Shown here piece by piece: positions 14,320-22,127 of a stretch of DNA of 26,211 nt. The translations under genes and the position numbers were made by a program. A model generated the notes under the pieces. That model saw nothing but the letters and a program-made list of their open reading frames with translations, ran no database searches and was not told the DNA's origin. Source of the stretch: an uncultured Oscillospiraceae bacterium (GTDB lineage Bacteria > Bacillota > Clostridia > Oscillospirales > Ruminococcaceae); assembly GCA_934446455.1 (NCBI GenBank), contig CAKSEE010000043.1, forward strand, positions 1 to 26,211, written 5' to 3'. Within the stretch, counting starts at the first letter, position 1, and each line of letters opens with the position of its first letter.

Positions 14320-15273
14320 TCAGCGGCGGCACAGACGGTGCTTTTCAGCGAAAGCCGCTATGCTCTGCTCGTCCGTCATGTCAAAATCGTCGTCGGCGCG
14401 CTCAAGCGTCCAGTATTCAACAAGCATGCTTTCCTCGCCGTGCTTCATCGCGCGTATCTCGCCAAGGCTTTCGCACTCAAGGAAAATGCCGTTGGTGAAC
14501 GTTTCAAAGCTGCACCCGTAGTCGGGGTATTCGCCGTCTATGTTCATGTCAAAATTCTTAAGGAATATCTGCCCGCCGCTCATTACCGCAGCCCAGCCGT
14601 CCTCGTTGTTCACGCCTATCTTGAACTTGTTCGGCGCGCCCTTTACCTGCCGCAGCGTAACATACTTATTGCCCATGCAGAACCGCTCGTCGTGCAGGTC
14701 GGAATACTCCCAGAAAACGCAGCGCCTGTTGGACAGAAGCCCGCTCTTTCTCTGCGAGAGCGGCACTATCTCGCGTGAACCCGCAGCGCATACCGTAAGC
14801 GCCCACGGCGCCATTGTAACGGTAGCGCCCGAAACGTTCTTAAGCGTGTGCGCAAGCTTTACGCGCGGCGTATTCGCGTCCATTTCAACGGTAATAGTGT
14901 GCTGCTGACCCGTGCGCGTTTCGGGGGGCGTCAGGCAAAGCGCCGCAGAGCCGTCCTCGCGCTCCTGTGCGGTATAGGCTACCGGCGCGTTATCGGGAAC
15001 GTAGCTGTGCGGATAGCTTTCGGGGCTGCTCCACAGGCGGTGGCCGCCGTATATGTACCATGTCTTATCCTCGCCGAAATAGCCGCGCAGCTCCTCGCCG
15101 CCGTCGTAAAACTCGCGCGCGGTATCCTCAAACAGGACATTCTCGCAGCCGTTGAGACGATAGGAGATTATGCGCGGTCCTACGTCCACGGTCACAATAA
15201 GTTCCGCGGCAGGGTTGCTGAGTTTTACGCACCTGCCGAAATTGCCGTAGTTTATTTCAGATATCTTTACCAT
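14320..15273 (-). CDS. Galactose-mutarotase-fold-like protein (DUF4380-like)
   Basis: A 317-aa cytosolic protein. The start MVKISEINYGNFG at 15273 is used because GGAGGAGC lies 7 bases upstream. A TTG five codons earlier overlaps that site. The sequence looks like a beta-rich carbohydrate-recognition fold related to aldose epimerases. The start ends in TVDVGPRIISY, followed by YIYGGHRLWSSPES and the proline-rich PHSYVPDNAPV. A late segment, PDYGCSFETFTNGIFLECESLG, resembles the end of this family. The His and Glu in these motifs are where mutarotase-type enzymes keep catalytic residues, but no reaction can be claimed. It sits 20 bases after tmcAL and 10 bases before murL, in one operon, so a sugar substrate related to cell-wall or nucleotide sugars is possible. 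This is inference. Confidence 0.6.
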   Translation of the reverse strand: MVKISEINYGNFGRCVKLSNPAAELIVTVDVGPRIISYRLNGCENVLFEDTAREFYDGGEELRGYFGEDKTWYIYGGHRLWSSPESYPHSYVPDNAPVAYTAQEREDGSAALCLTPPETRTGQQHTITVEMDANTPRVKLAHTLKNVSGATVTMAPWALTVCAAGSREIVPLSQRKSGLLSNRRCVFWEYSDLHDERFCMGNKYVTLRQVKGAPNKFKIGVNNEDGWAAVMSGGQIFLKNFDMNIDGEYPDYGCSFETFTNGIFLECESLGEIRAMKHGEESMLVEYWTLERADDDFDMTDEQSIAAFAEKHRLCRR

Positions 15274-15293
15274 TTTATGCTCCTCCAAAGAAA

Positions 15294-16448
15294 TTATTCA
15301 ATTATTACGGGCTTTGCAGAAAACTCCCTGCCGCATGGCTCGGGCTTTTCAAACGCAAGCGAGTAGAGATCGCCGCAGCGCGCCTCGAAATACGCCTGCT
15401 TATGCGCGGCGCGGCTCGTTTCAGAAAGCGCTTTCAGCGACGTGTCTACAGGCAGCGCGCATTTCGCTGCGGAAAGCACCTCCCTGCCGCGCCCGTTCAT
15501 ACCGAGAATGCGTATGTACGCGTCGGGAACGTGCAGAAGCTCCTTGTCAATGCCAAGATACGCGCAAAGAACCGCCCTGCGGATACGCGCGAGCGTGTAA
15601 CGCTTGGTTTTGGTGAGAAAATACAGCTCCTCAAGGCTGCCCGCGCGGCGCACTGCCTTGTAAAGTCTGTCGGAAAGTCCGTTCGCACAGTCGTAAATGC
15701 GCTCAAAATCGTCGCGTTTCATCTGCCGCAGCGTTGAAAGCACCGCGCGCTCAAGCCGCTTCATGTCCGCGCGTGGAGCGTCAGTTACAGGCGCGAAGGC
15801 GCTCACGTCCTCACCCGCCGCAAGCATTCTGCGTATCTGCGAGGCGCTCGCGAAGCCCTCCGCAGCCTGCTCGCTGTCGTGCGCCGCGCCAAGCCGCTGC
15901 ACGGTGAACGGCTCTATGCGGCTGCCGATATTATCCAGCGCGCTGAGATACTCCACGGCAAGCGTGTTGTTGGGGCATGAGAGCGTTTCGTAAACATCGG
16001 GGGTGTAATATTCCTGCACCACCTGCGCAAGCGCTGCGGGGTAGCTTTTACCCATGCGCATAAGTTCAGCAAAACGGTCGCAGTTGATTGCAAAGTCGCT
16101 GGCCGCGGAAGCCTCCTTAAGCGCAGGTATACTGCCGCTTTCGCTGCCAAACGAGAGCATATCAACGCAGCCGAGCGCGCTTATGAGCCGTACTGCGCCC
16201 GCCGCAAAGCCCTCCGCCGCAGAAAGGCTGTACATTGTGGGAAGCTCCAGCACAAGATCCGCGCCGTTTTCAAGCGCAGTTCTTGCGCGCAGGTACTTGT
16301 CGTATACGGCGCAGTCGCCGCGTTGGGTGAAGTTTCCGCTCATAACGCACACGATATGCGTTGCGCCCGCTGCGCGGGTCTGTTCAAGCTGGTATTTATG
16401 CCCGTTATGGAACGGGTTATATTCACAAATGACTGCGGCTGTTTTCAT
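15294..16448 (-). CDS. tmcAL: tRNA(Met) cytidine acetate ligase
   Basis: A 384-aa enzyme that makes acetyl-AMP from acetate and ATP and transfers the acetyl group to the wobble C34 of elongator tRNA-Met (ac4C34), formerly YlbM. The nucleotidyltransferase motif HNGH (14-17) is in CEYNPFHNGHKYQL. Next come VMSGNFTQRGDCAVYDKY and GADLVLELP, both family hallmarks, then SFGSESG. A C-terminal region ends in ILGMNGRGREVL and an Ala-rich tail. The start MKTAAV at 16448 is chosen because GGAGG lies 6 bases upstream. The frame six codons longer has no site. It heads the operon with the mutarotase-like, murL and murD2 genes, has its own promoter, and is divergent from ackA. Its substrate acetate is also the product of the acetate kinase encoded next door. 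Divergent control would suit that, but this is inference. Confidence 0.92.
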   Translation of the reverse strand: MKTAAVICEYNPFHNGHKYQLEQTRAAGATHIVCVMSGNFTQRGDCAVYDKYLRARTALENGADLVLELPTMYSLSAAEGFAAGAVRLISALGCVDMLSFGSESGSIPALKEASAASDFAINCDRFAELMRMGKSYPAALAQVVQEYYTPDVYETLSCPNNTLAVEYLSALDNIGSRIEPFTVQRLGAAHDSEQAAEGFASASQIRRMLAAGEDVSAFAPVTDAPRADMKRLERAVLSTLRQMKRDDFERIYDCANGLSDRLYKAVRRAGSLEELYFLTKTKRYTLARIRRAVLCAYLGIDKELLHVPDAYIRILGMNGRGREVLSAAKCALPVDTSLKALSETSRAAHKQAYFEARCGDLYSLAFEKPEPCGREFSAKPVIIE

Positions 16449-16587
16449 GGCTTTCCTCCGATGCAATTTTATGGCTACACCGCATAAGGATTATGCGCAG
16501 ATTGTGCAGGATTACGAAAAATATGCAAGCAAGACGCGTATAAAACTTATAAAGTGGTCTTTGTGCGGTGTTGCCTTATATTTATCT

Positions 16588-16616
16588 ATTTTACACCAAA
16601 TCGCAGCGTAAATCAA
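16588..16616 (-). promoter_or_regulatory. Promoter of the tmcAL operon
   Basis: Minus strand: TTGATT (16611-16616), a 17-base spacer, TAAAAT (16588-16593). The leader to the start at 16448 is about 135 bases and contains a perfect 7-bp inverted repeat (CGCATAA at 16481-16487, TTATGCG at 16491-16497). The -35 box is 18 bases from the -35 box of the divergent ackA promoter. Confidence 0.75.
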
Positions 16617-16634
16617 TATTTTTTGAAAAACATC

Positions 16635-16663
16635 TTGATTTTTTTCCGAAAAAGTTATAAAAT
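16635..16663 (+). promoter_or_regulatory. Promoter of ackA
   Basis: TTGATT at 16635-16640, a 17-base spacer and TAAAAT at 16658-16663, identical boxes to the divergent tmcAL promoter. The leader to ackA is about 85 bases. A TATAAA two bases earlier is an alternative -10 box with a 15-base spacer. Confidence 0.7.
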
Positions 16664-16755
16664 ATTATGTGGCGTACACCATTCATAAAGCTATAAACCC
16701 GGCTGAAATGGTAATCTGCCGCCGTGCAGGCGGATAAAAGAAAGGAATAATTTAT

Positions 16756-17964
16756 ATGAAGATTCTTGTTATCAATGCAGGAAGCTCGTCCCTTAAATAT
16801 CAGCTTATTGATATGGACGGCGAAAAGGTAATTGCAAAGGGCAACTGCGACCGCATAGGCATCGGCGGACACATAAAGCACACGACCTTCGACGGCAGGA
16901 GCGTTGAAACGGACTGCGACTTCCCCACTCATACCGAGGCTTTTGAGAAGCTTGTAGAGGTGCTGACTACCGGCGACGCCGCTGTTCTCTCCGGCATGAG
17001 CGAGATAGGCGCCGTAGGTCACAGAATAGTACAGGGCGCAGAGATATTCAACAAGACGACGCTCGTTACCGACGAGGTAATCCAGCAGATAGACGGTCTT
17101 GCAGAGCTTGCCCCCGTACATAACCACCCCCACGCGCTCGCTCTCAGGGCATGCAAGAAGGTCATTCCCGAAACTACCCCGCAGGTTGTCGTATTCGATA
17201 CCGCTTTCCACCAGACCATGCCCGAAAAGGCGTATATGTTCGGTATGCCCTATGAGTGCTACGAAAAGTACCATGTAAGAAAGTACGGCTTCCATGGCAC
17301 TTCCCACCGCTTCGTGTCCCAGGCGCTTGCGGACGCAATGGGCAAGGACATCAAGGACCTTAAGATAGTTTCCTGCCACCTCGGCAACGGCTCTTCCATC
17401 ACCGCTATACAGGGCGGTAAGTCTATAGACACGTCCATGGGCTTCACTCCCCTTGACGGCGTTATCATGGGTACGCGCTCGGGCGCGGTAGACGCTTCTG
17501 CGGTAACGTTTATGGCAAGCAAGCTTGGCCTTACTCCCCAGCAGATGAGCGACTACCTCAACAAGAAGTCCGGCTTCCTCGGCATTTCGGGAATTTCCTC
17601 CGACAACCGCGACATCACCGCTGCGGCTGAGCATGGCGACAAGAAGGCAAAGCTCGCGGGTGAAATGCTCCGCTATGAGATAAAGAAGTACATAGGCTCT
17701 TATGCGGCTATAATGAACGGGCTTGACGCAGTTCTGTTCACGGGCGGTATCGGTGAGAACTCCGACGACCTGCGCGCGGACGTCTGCGCAGACATGGACT
17801 TCCTCGGCATTAAGCTTGACGAGAAGGCAAACGCAGGGCTTCGCGGAAAGCTCGCGAAGATATCCGCACCCGACAGCAAGGTTGAGGTATGGGTCGTTCC
17901 CACCAACGAGGAGCTTCTTATCGCACGCGACACCAAGGAGCTTGTCGAGGGTCTTGCAAAGTAA
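16756..17964 (+). CDS. ackA: Acetate kinase
   Basis: A 402-aa cytosolic kinase that interconverts acetyl phosphate and ADP with acetate and ATP, the final ATP-yielding step of acetate fermentation. ASKHA-fold signatures are complete: KILVINAGSSSLKYQL at the N-terminus, GHRIVQG, APVHNHP, VFDTAFHQTMP, KYGFHGTSHR, HLGNGSS, MGTRSG, FTGGIGEN and PTNEEL near the C-terminus. The start is supported by AGAAAGGAATAA about 10 bases upstream. There is no phosphotransacetylase gene next to it, unlike in many clostridia, so pta must be elsewhere. A 12-bp perfect hairpin follows the stop, and a cellulase gene starts 22 bases after that hairpin. Confidence 0.97.
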   Translation: MKILVINAGSSSLKYQLIDMDGEKVIAKGNCDRIGIGGHIKHTTFDGRSVETDCDFPTHTEAFEKLVEVLTTGDAAVLSGMSEIGAVGHRIVQGAEIFNKTTLVTDEVIQQIDGLAELAPVHNHPHALALRACKKVIPETTPQVVVFDTAFHQTMPEKAYMFGMPYECYEKYHVRKYGFHGTSHRFVSQALADAMGKDIKDLKIVSCHLGNGSSITAIQGGKSIDTSMGFTPLDGVIMGTRSGAVDASAVTFMASKLGLTPQQMSDYLNKKSGFLGISGISSDNRDITAAAEHGDKKAKLAGEMLRYEIKKYIGSYAAIMNGLDAVLFTGGIGENSDDLRADVCADMDFLGIKLDEKANAGLRGKLAKISAPDSKVEVWVVPTNEELLIARDTKELVEGLAK

Positions 17965-17978
17965 ACCGGAAAACACCA

Positions 17979-18013
17979 AACCGCCCGCAGGACACCTCTG
18001 CGGGCGGTTATTT
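17979..18013 (+). terminator. Strong hairpin after ackA with weak U-tract
   Basis: A perfect 12-bp stem (AACCGCCCGCAG at 17979-17990 with CTGCGGGCGGTT at 17998-18009) and a 7-base loop, followed by ATTTGC instead of a U-run. It may be a partial terminator or a 3' stabiliser that lets some transcription reach the cellulase gene. Confidence 0.65.
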
Positions 18014-18030
18014 GCTGAAAGGACAGATAT

Positions 18031-19596
18031 ATGAAAAAGACATCAAGGGCGCTCGCTTTGATTCTTGCGCTTACGCTTGCCCTCTGCGGCTGCGGAAAGG
18101 ACGAGGTAAGTATGAGCGGCACGGAAAATTCAGCCGATATAACCACGCAGGAAAGCGCGGGCGAATCCACGCCTGTTGCCACGACAGAGCCTGCTTCGCT
18201 TCAGCCAAGCGTACCCGTGGACAGCGAAAAATCCCCCTCCCCCGCAAGCTTTGAGGTGCAGCTTGTGCATACCTCCACATGGGAGGAAAACGGGCTTACC
18301 AACGGCGGCTGCGAGGTAACGATTTACAACACAGCAGACGCGGACGCTGACGGCTGGACGCTTACCGCAATTATCCCCATAAACACCGAAATCACATCCT
18401 CGTGGAACGGCAGTATCACGATAGACGGCACGAACTTTACCGCAACCAACGCCGATTACAACGCGACTATTCCCGCAGGCGGCTCGGTAAGCTTCGGGTT
18501 TAACTATGCAAGTCCCATTGCATTCTTTATGAGAACGCCTGCGGTAAACCGTGTTGACGCTAAGATGGTATCGCCAAGCGAAGCCTCGGGCAATGATGAG
18601 CAGACAACTACCGACACGCCTGTCACCACCACTACCACCGCTGAACCTGCGGCTCTCCCCGAGCCTGAAACTTCCGACGGCACCACGCCAGTGAGCGCGC
18701 ACGGGCAGCTTTCCGTAAGCGGCACGCAGCTTGTGGACAAGGACGGCAAGCCCTATCAGCTGCGCGGAATGAGCACACACGGAATCACTTGGTTCCCCGA
18801 TTTCGTGAACGAGGACGCATTCAGAACGCTGCGCGACGAGTGGAACACGAATGTTGTTAGACTTGCAATGTACGTTGACGAGTGGGGCAACGGTCAGTGC
18901 TACATGAACAACAGGCAGGGCAGCAAGGATCTGCTCGAAAAAGGCGTCGAGCTGTGCATAAAGCTCGATATGTACGTCATTATCGACTGGCACGTGCTGA
19001 ACCCCGGCGACCCGACAGCCTACTCCGACGAGGCGGCGGCGTTCTTTACGGACGTATCGCAGAAATACGCCGACTGCCCCAACGTAATATACGAAATATG
19101 CAACGAGCCTAACGGCGACGTAAGCTGGAGCGGCAAGGTAAAGCCCTATGCCGAGAAGATAATCCCGATCATACGCGCCAACGACAGCGACGCCGTGATA
19201 ATCGTCGGCACGCCCACGTGGAGTCAGGACATTGACGCGGCTCTCGCCGACCCGCTTGACTGCGACAACGTAATGTACGCGCTGCACTTTTACGCTGCAA
19301 CGCACACCGACTGGCTGCGCGACAGGCTGTCAAGCTGCGTAAACAGCGGGCTGCCCGTGTTCGTGTCGGAGTTTGGCGTGTGCGACGCAAGCGGCAGCGG
19401 CGCCAACGACCTCGCACAGGCGGAAAAGTGGCTCTCGCTGCTTGACGACCTCGGCATAAGCTACTGCAACTGGAGCCTTGCCAACAAGGACGAGAGCGCA
19501 AGCGCATTCAGACCCTCAGCGGGCGCAAGCGGCTGGAGCGAAAACGACCTCACCGAAAGCGGCAAGTGGATTTACGACCGGTTCAGAAAGCACTAA
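18031..19596 (+). CDS. GH5 endoglucanase lipoprotein with N-terminal carbohydrate-binding module
   Basis: A 521-aa surface enzyme expected to cut beta-1,4-glucan chains. Residues 1-21 form a lipoprotein signal (lipobox LCGC, Cys21), then a Ser/Thr/Glu tether. About 72-180 is a CBM2-like cellulose-binding beta-sandwich, with WEENGLTNGGCEVTIYN near its start and PAGGSVSFGFN later. About 190-225 is a Thr/Pro linker. About 226-521 is the GH5 catalytic domain: LRGMSTHGITWF, the IIDWHVLNPGDP segment, acid/base Glu359 in YEICNEPNG, nucleophile Glu447 in FVSEFGV, and CNWSLANKDE. This is the GH5_2-type layout. There is no dockerin, so it is membrane-tethered rather than part of a cellulosome. AAAGGACAG lies before the ATG. 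It sits 67 bases after ackA and has its own terminator. No clear promoter of its own was found, so read-through from ackA is possible. Confidence 0.93.
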   Translation: MKKTSRALALILALTLALCGCGKDEVSMSGTENSADITTQESAGESTPVATTEPASLQPSVPVDSEKSPSPASFEVQLVHTSTWEENGLTNGGCEVTIYNTADADADGWTLTAIIPINTEITSSWNGSITIDGTNFTATNADYNATIPAGGSVSFGFNYASPIAFFMRTPAVNRVDAKMVSPSEASGNDEQTTTDTPVTTTTTAEPAALPEPETSDGTTPVSAHGQLSVSGTQLVDKDGKPYQLRGMSTHGITWFPDFVNEDAFRTLRDEWNTNVVRLAMYVDEWGNGQCYMNNRQGSKDLLEKGVELCIKLDMYVIIDWHVLNPGDPTAYSDEAAAFFTDVSQKYADCPNVIYEICNEPNGDVSWSGKVKPYAEKIIPIIRANDSDAVIIVGTPTWSQDIDAALADPLDCDNVMYALHFYAATHTDWLRDRLSSCVNSGLPVFVSEFGVCDASGSGANDLAQAEKWLSLLDDLGISYCNWSLANKDESASAFRPSAGASGWSENDLTESGKWIYDRFRKH

Positions 19597-19600
19597 AATA

Positions 19601-19634
19601 AAGAGCGCCCCGCGTAAAACGGAGCGCTCTTTTA
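19601..19634 (+). terminator. Terminator of the cellulase gene
   Basis: AAGAGCGC (19601-19608) pairs with GCGCTCTT (19624-19631), with partial pairing inside, followed by TTTATA. The stop codon is a few bases upstream. Confidence 0.8.
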
Positions 19635-19639
19635 TACGC

Positions 19640-19670
19640 AAAAAGGCGGCTGCACGCGTGTACAGCCGCC
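19640..19670 (-). terminator. Terminator of the pgk-tpiA-gpmI operon
   Basis: Minus strand: GGCGGCTG (19663-19670) pairs with CAGCCGCC (19645-19652), then TTTTTGCG. It begins 17 bases after the gpmI stop and faces the cellulase terminator. Confidence 0.85.
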
Positions 19671-19687
19671 CGATTCCGTTTTAAGCG

Positions 19688-21259
19688 TTAAATCATGCTC
19701 TCTTCCCAGCAATCGGGAGCCGTCAGACCGAACATCTTTACGATGGTGGGCGCGATGTTTGCAAGACCGTACTTGCCGTCCTTGATGGTGTACTTCACGT
19801 CCTTGTCGTAGATGATGAAAGGAACAGGGTTGAGCGAGTGCGCGGTTCTTACCTGAATGTCGCCCTTCTTGTTCTTTTCAAGCATTTCGTCCGCGTTGCC
19901 GTGGTCTGCGGTTATGCAGAGCGTTACGCCGTACTCGTCGCAAACCTTCATCAGGCGGGCAAGCGCAAGGTCAACGCTCTCAACGCCAATGATTGTTGCG
20001 GGCAGGCTGCCGGTGTGACCTACCATGTCGCCGTTGGGGTAGTTGCAGCGCAGGAAGTCGTACTCGCCGCTCTTGATAGCCTCAATAAGGTTATCGGTGA
20101 TTTCAGCGGACTTCATCCAAGGACGCTGGTCAAACGAAACGTTGTCAGAGGGTATCTCAACGTAGGTTTCAAGCTCCTCGCTGAACTTACCGCTCTTGTT
20201 GCCGTTCCAGAAGTAGGTCACATGGCCGTATTTCTGCGTTTCGGAAATAGCGTACTCCTTCTTCCCTGCCGCAACGAACACCTCTGTCATGGTGTTTGTG
20301 ATTTCGGGCGGGTTTACAAGGAAGCGCGCGGGAATCTTAAGGTCGCCGTCGTACTGAAGCATGCCTGCGTAGCATACGTCGGGCTTGGGACCTCTGTTAA
20401 AGTAGCTGAACTCGTCCATGTCGAACGCCATGGAAAGCTCGATAGCGCGGTCGCCGCGGAAGTTGTAGAGGATAACGCTGTCGCCGTCAACAATCTTGCC
20501 TACAGGCTCGCCGTTTTCAGCAATAACGAATGCGGGCAGATCCTGGTCAACAGCGCCCGTTTCCTCGCGCAGGGTGTTTACAGCCTCCATTGCGGAAGCA
20601 AACTGCCTGCCCTCGCCCTTTACATGGGTGTTCCAGCCACGCTCTACCATTGCCCAGTCAGCCTGATAGCGGTCCATGGTTATCTTCATTCTGCCGCCGC
20701 CCGAAGCAATCTTGCCGTCGAACGTGCCGTCAGCGTTAAGCTCTGCAAGAACCTTTTCAAGCTGCTCGATGTAGATAGGAGCAGTCGTCGGGGGAACATC
20801 GCGGCCGTCAAGCAGCGCGTGAACTCTCGCCTTCTTGACGCCCTCGGACTTTGCAGTCTTAAGCATTGCGATAAGGTGGGAGATGTTCGCGTGAACGTTA
20901 CCGTCGGACAGAAGCCCGATGAAGTGCAGGGTGGAATCTTTTGCCTTAACGTTGCCGATAAGCTCCTTCCACGCCTCTGAGGTGTACATCTTGCCGCTTT
21001 CGATAGACTCGTTTACGAGCTTTGCGCCCTGCGAGTAAATCTGACCGCAGCCTATAGCGTTATGACCAACCTCGCTGTTGCCCATATCGTCGTCTGTGGG
21101 CAGACCTACCGCGTCGCCGTGAGCCTTAAGGCGTGTGTGCGGGCAGTTTGCAAGAAGCCAATCAAGTGTGGGTGTGTTCGCCTGTGTTACAGCGTCGCCA
21201 AGACCTGTCTTAGAAAAGCCAACACCGTCCATAACTACCAGTAATACGGGTTTTGCCAT
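19688..21259 (-). CDS. gpmI: 2,3-bisphosphoglycerate-independent phosphoglycerate mutase
   Basis: A 523-aa cytosolic Mn-dependent enzyme that converts 3-phosphoglycerate to 2-phosphoglycerate in glycolysis. It has the alkaline-phosphatase-like metal site VMDGVG, the phosphorylated Ser62 in MGNSEVGHNAIG, HALLDGRD, GGGRMKITMDRY, NYPNGDMVGHTG and ITADHGNADEM. The start MAKPVLL at 21259 has AAAGGAG about 8 bases upstream. Six extra residues in a longer frame have no ribosome site. It is the last gene of the pgk-tpiA-gpmI operon, 27 bases after tpiA, and is followed by a strong terminator. Length is normal for the family. Confidence 0.97.
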   Translation of the reverse strand: MAKPVLLVVMDGVGFSKTGLGDAVTQANTPTLDWLLANCPHTRLKAHGDAVGLPTDDDMGNSEVGHNAIGCGQIYSQGAKLVNESIESGKMYTSEAWKELIGNVKAKDSTLHFIGLLSDGNVHANISHLIAMLKTAKSEGVKKARVHALLDGRDVPPTTAPIYIEQLEKVLAELNADGTFDGKIASGGGRMKITMDRYQADWAMVERGWNTHVKGEGRQFASAMEAVNTLREETGAVDQDLPAFVIAENGEPVGKIVDGDSVILYNFRGDRAIELSMAFDMDEFSYFNRGPKPDVCYAGMLQYDGDLKIPARFLVNPPEITNTMTEVFVAAGKKEYAISETQKYGHVTYFWNGNKSGKFSEELETYVEIPSDNVSFDQRPWMKSAEITDNLIEAIKSGEYDFLRCNYPNGDMVGHTGSLPATIIGVESVDLALARLMKVCDEYGVTLCITADHGNADEMLEKNKKGDIQVRTAHSLNPVPFIIYDKDVKYTIKDGKYGLANIAPTIVKMFGLTAPDCWEESMI

Positions 21260-21286
21260 ATTTATTCTCCTTTGCAATGCTTGTTA

Positions 21287-22060
21287 TCAGCCATTCTCCG
21301 CTGCCTTGATTATAACGGTGAAATCAGCAGCCTTAAGAGAAGCGCCGCCGATAAGACCGCCGTCTACGTTGGTCTTGGAAAGAAGCTCAGCTGCATTCTT
21401 CGCGTTCATAGAGCCGCCGTACTGTACGGTAATGCTCTCTGCAACGTCTGCGCCGTAAAGCTTAGCGAGAGTAGCGCGGATGAATGCGCAAACTTCCTCA
21501 GCCTGATCAGCGGTTGCAGTCTTGCCTGTGCCGATAGCCCAAACAGGCTCGTAAGCGATAACGCACTTCTTGAGGTCGTCAGCGGAGATGCCAAAGAAAT
21601 CAAGCTTAATCTGACGAGCGATAACTTCCTCAGTGATGTTGCACTCGCGCTCCCAGAGCAGCTCGCCAACGCAGACAATGGGCTTAAGGCCCGCAGCAAG
21701 CGCAGCCTTTGTTCTCTTGTTTACGGTTTCGTCTGTTTCTGCGAAATACTGACGGCGCTCGGAGTGACCGAGAACGACATACTCAACGCCCATCTCTGCG
21801 AGCATATCCGCGGAAATCTCGCCTGTGAACGCGCCGCTCTTCTCAAAGTGGCAGTTCTCAGCGCCTATCTTGATGTTGGTGCCTGCGGTTGCAGCAAGCG
21901 CGGTTTCAAGGTTCGTGAAAGGAACGCACGCTACTACCTCAACGCCCTTAACGTCAGCTACCATGGGCTTAAGCTCCTCAAGCAGAGCCTTTGCCTCGGG
22001 ACGGGTCTTGTTCATCTTCCAGTTGCCTGCGATTATTGCTTTTCTTACATTCTTGTTCAT
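21287..22060 (-). CDS. tpiA: Triosephosphate isomerase
   Basis: A 257-aa TIM-barrel enzyme that interconverts dihydroxyacetone phosphate and glyceraldehyde 3-phosphate. The active-site residues are Lys15 in AGNWKMN, His99 in LGHSERR and Glu171 in AYEPVWAIGTGK. The phosphate-binding QYGGSMN and GGLIGGASL are near the C-terminus. One small deviation is VGELLWERE where most have VGE(S/T)LEERE. The AGGAGG site lies 8 bases before the ATG. It follows pgk by 67 bases with a hairpin between, and precedes gpmI by 27 bases. Confidence 0.97.
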   Translation of the reverse strand: MNKNVRKAIIAGNWKMNKTRPEAKALLEELKPMVADVKGVEVVACVPFTNLETALAATAGTNIKIGAENCHFEKSGAFTGEISADMLAEMGVEYVVLGHSERRQYFAETDETVNKRTKAALAAGLKPIVCVGELLWERECNITEEVIARQIKLDFFGISADDLKKCVIAYEPVWAIGTGKTATADQAEEVCAFIRATLAKLYGADVAESITVQYGGSMNAKNAAELLSKTNVDGGLIGGASLKAADFTVIIKAAENG

Positions 22061-22091
22061 GATTAATCCTCCTAAAAGAATGACACCAAAC

Positions 22092-22115
22092 AGGGCGGAG
22101 TGTAAGCCCCGCCCT
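22092..22115 (-). other. Intercistronic hairpin between pgk and tpiA
   Basis: AGGGCGG (22109-22115 on the minus strand) pairs with CCGCCCT (22092-22098) around a 10-base loop. No U-run follows, so it is more likely to affect mRNA stability or processing within the operon than to terminate fully. Confidence 0.55.
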
Positions 22116-22127
22116 TAGCGTCAGAAA

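Noticed and set aside
16591..17979. Minus-strand 462-aa open frame opposite ackA
   Set aside because: It is the antisense of a clear acetate kinase, has no ribosome site and its residues (many Val, Tyr, Cys, His) fit a shadow frame.
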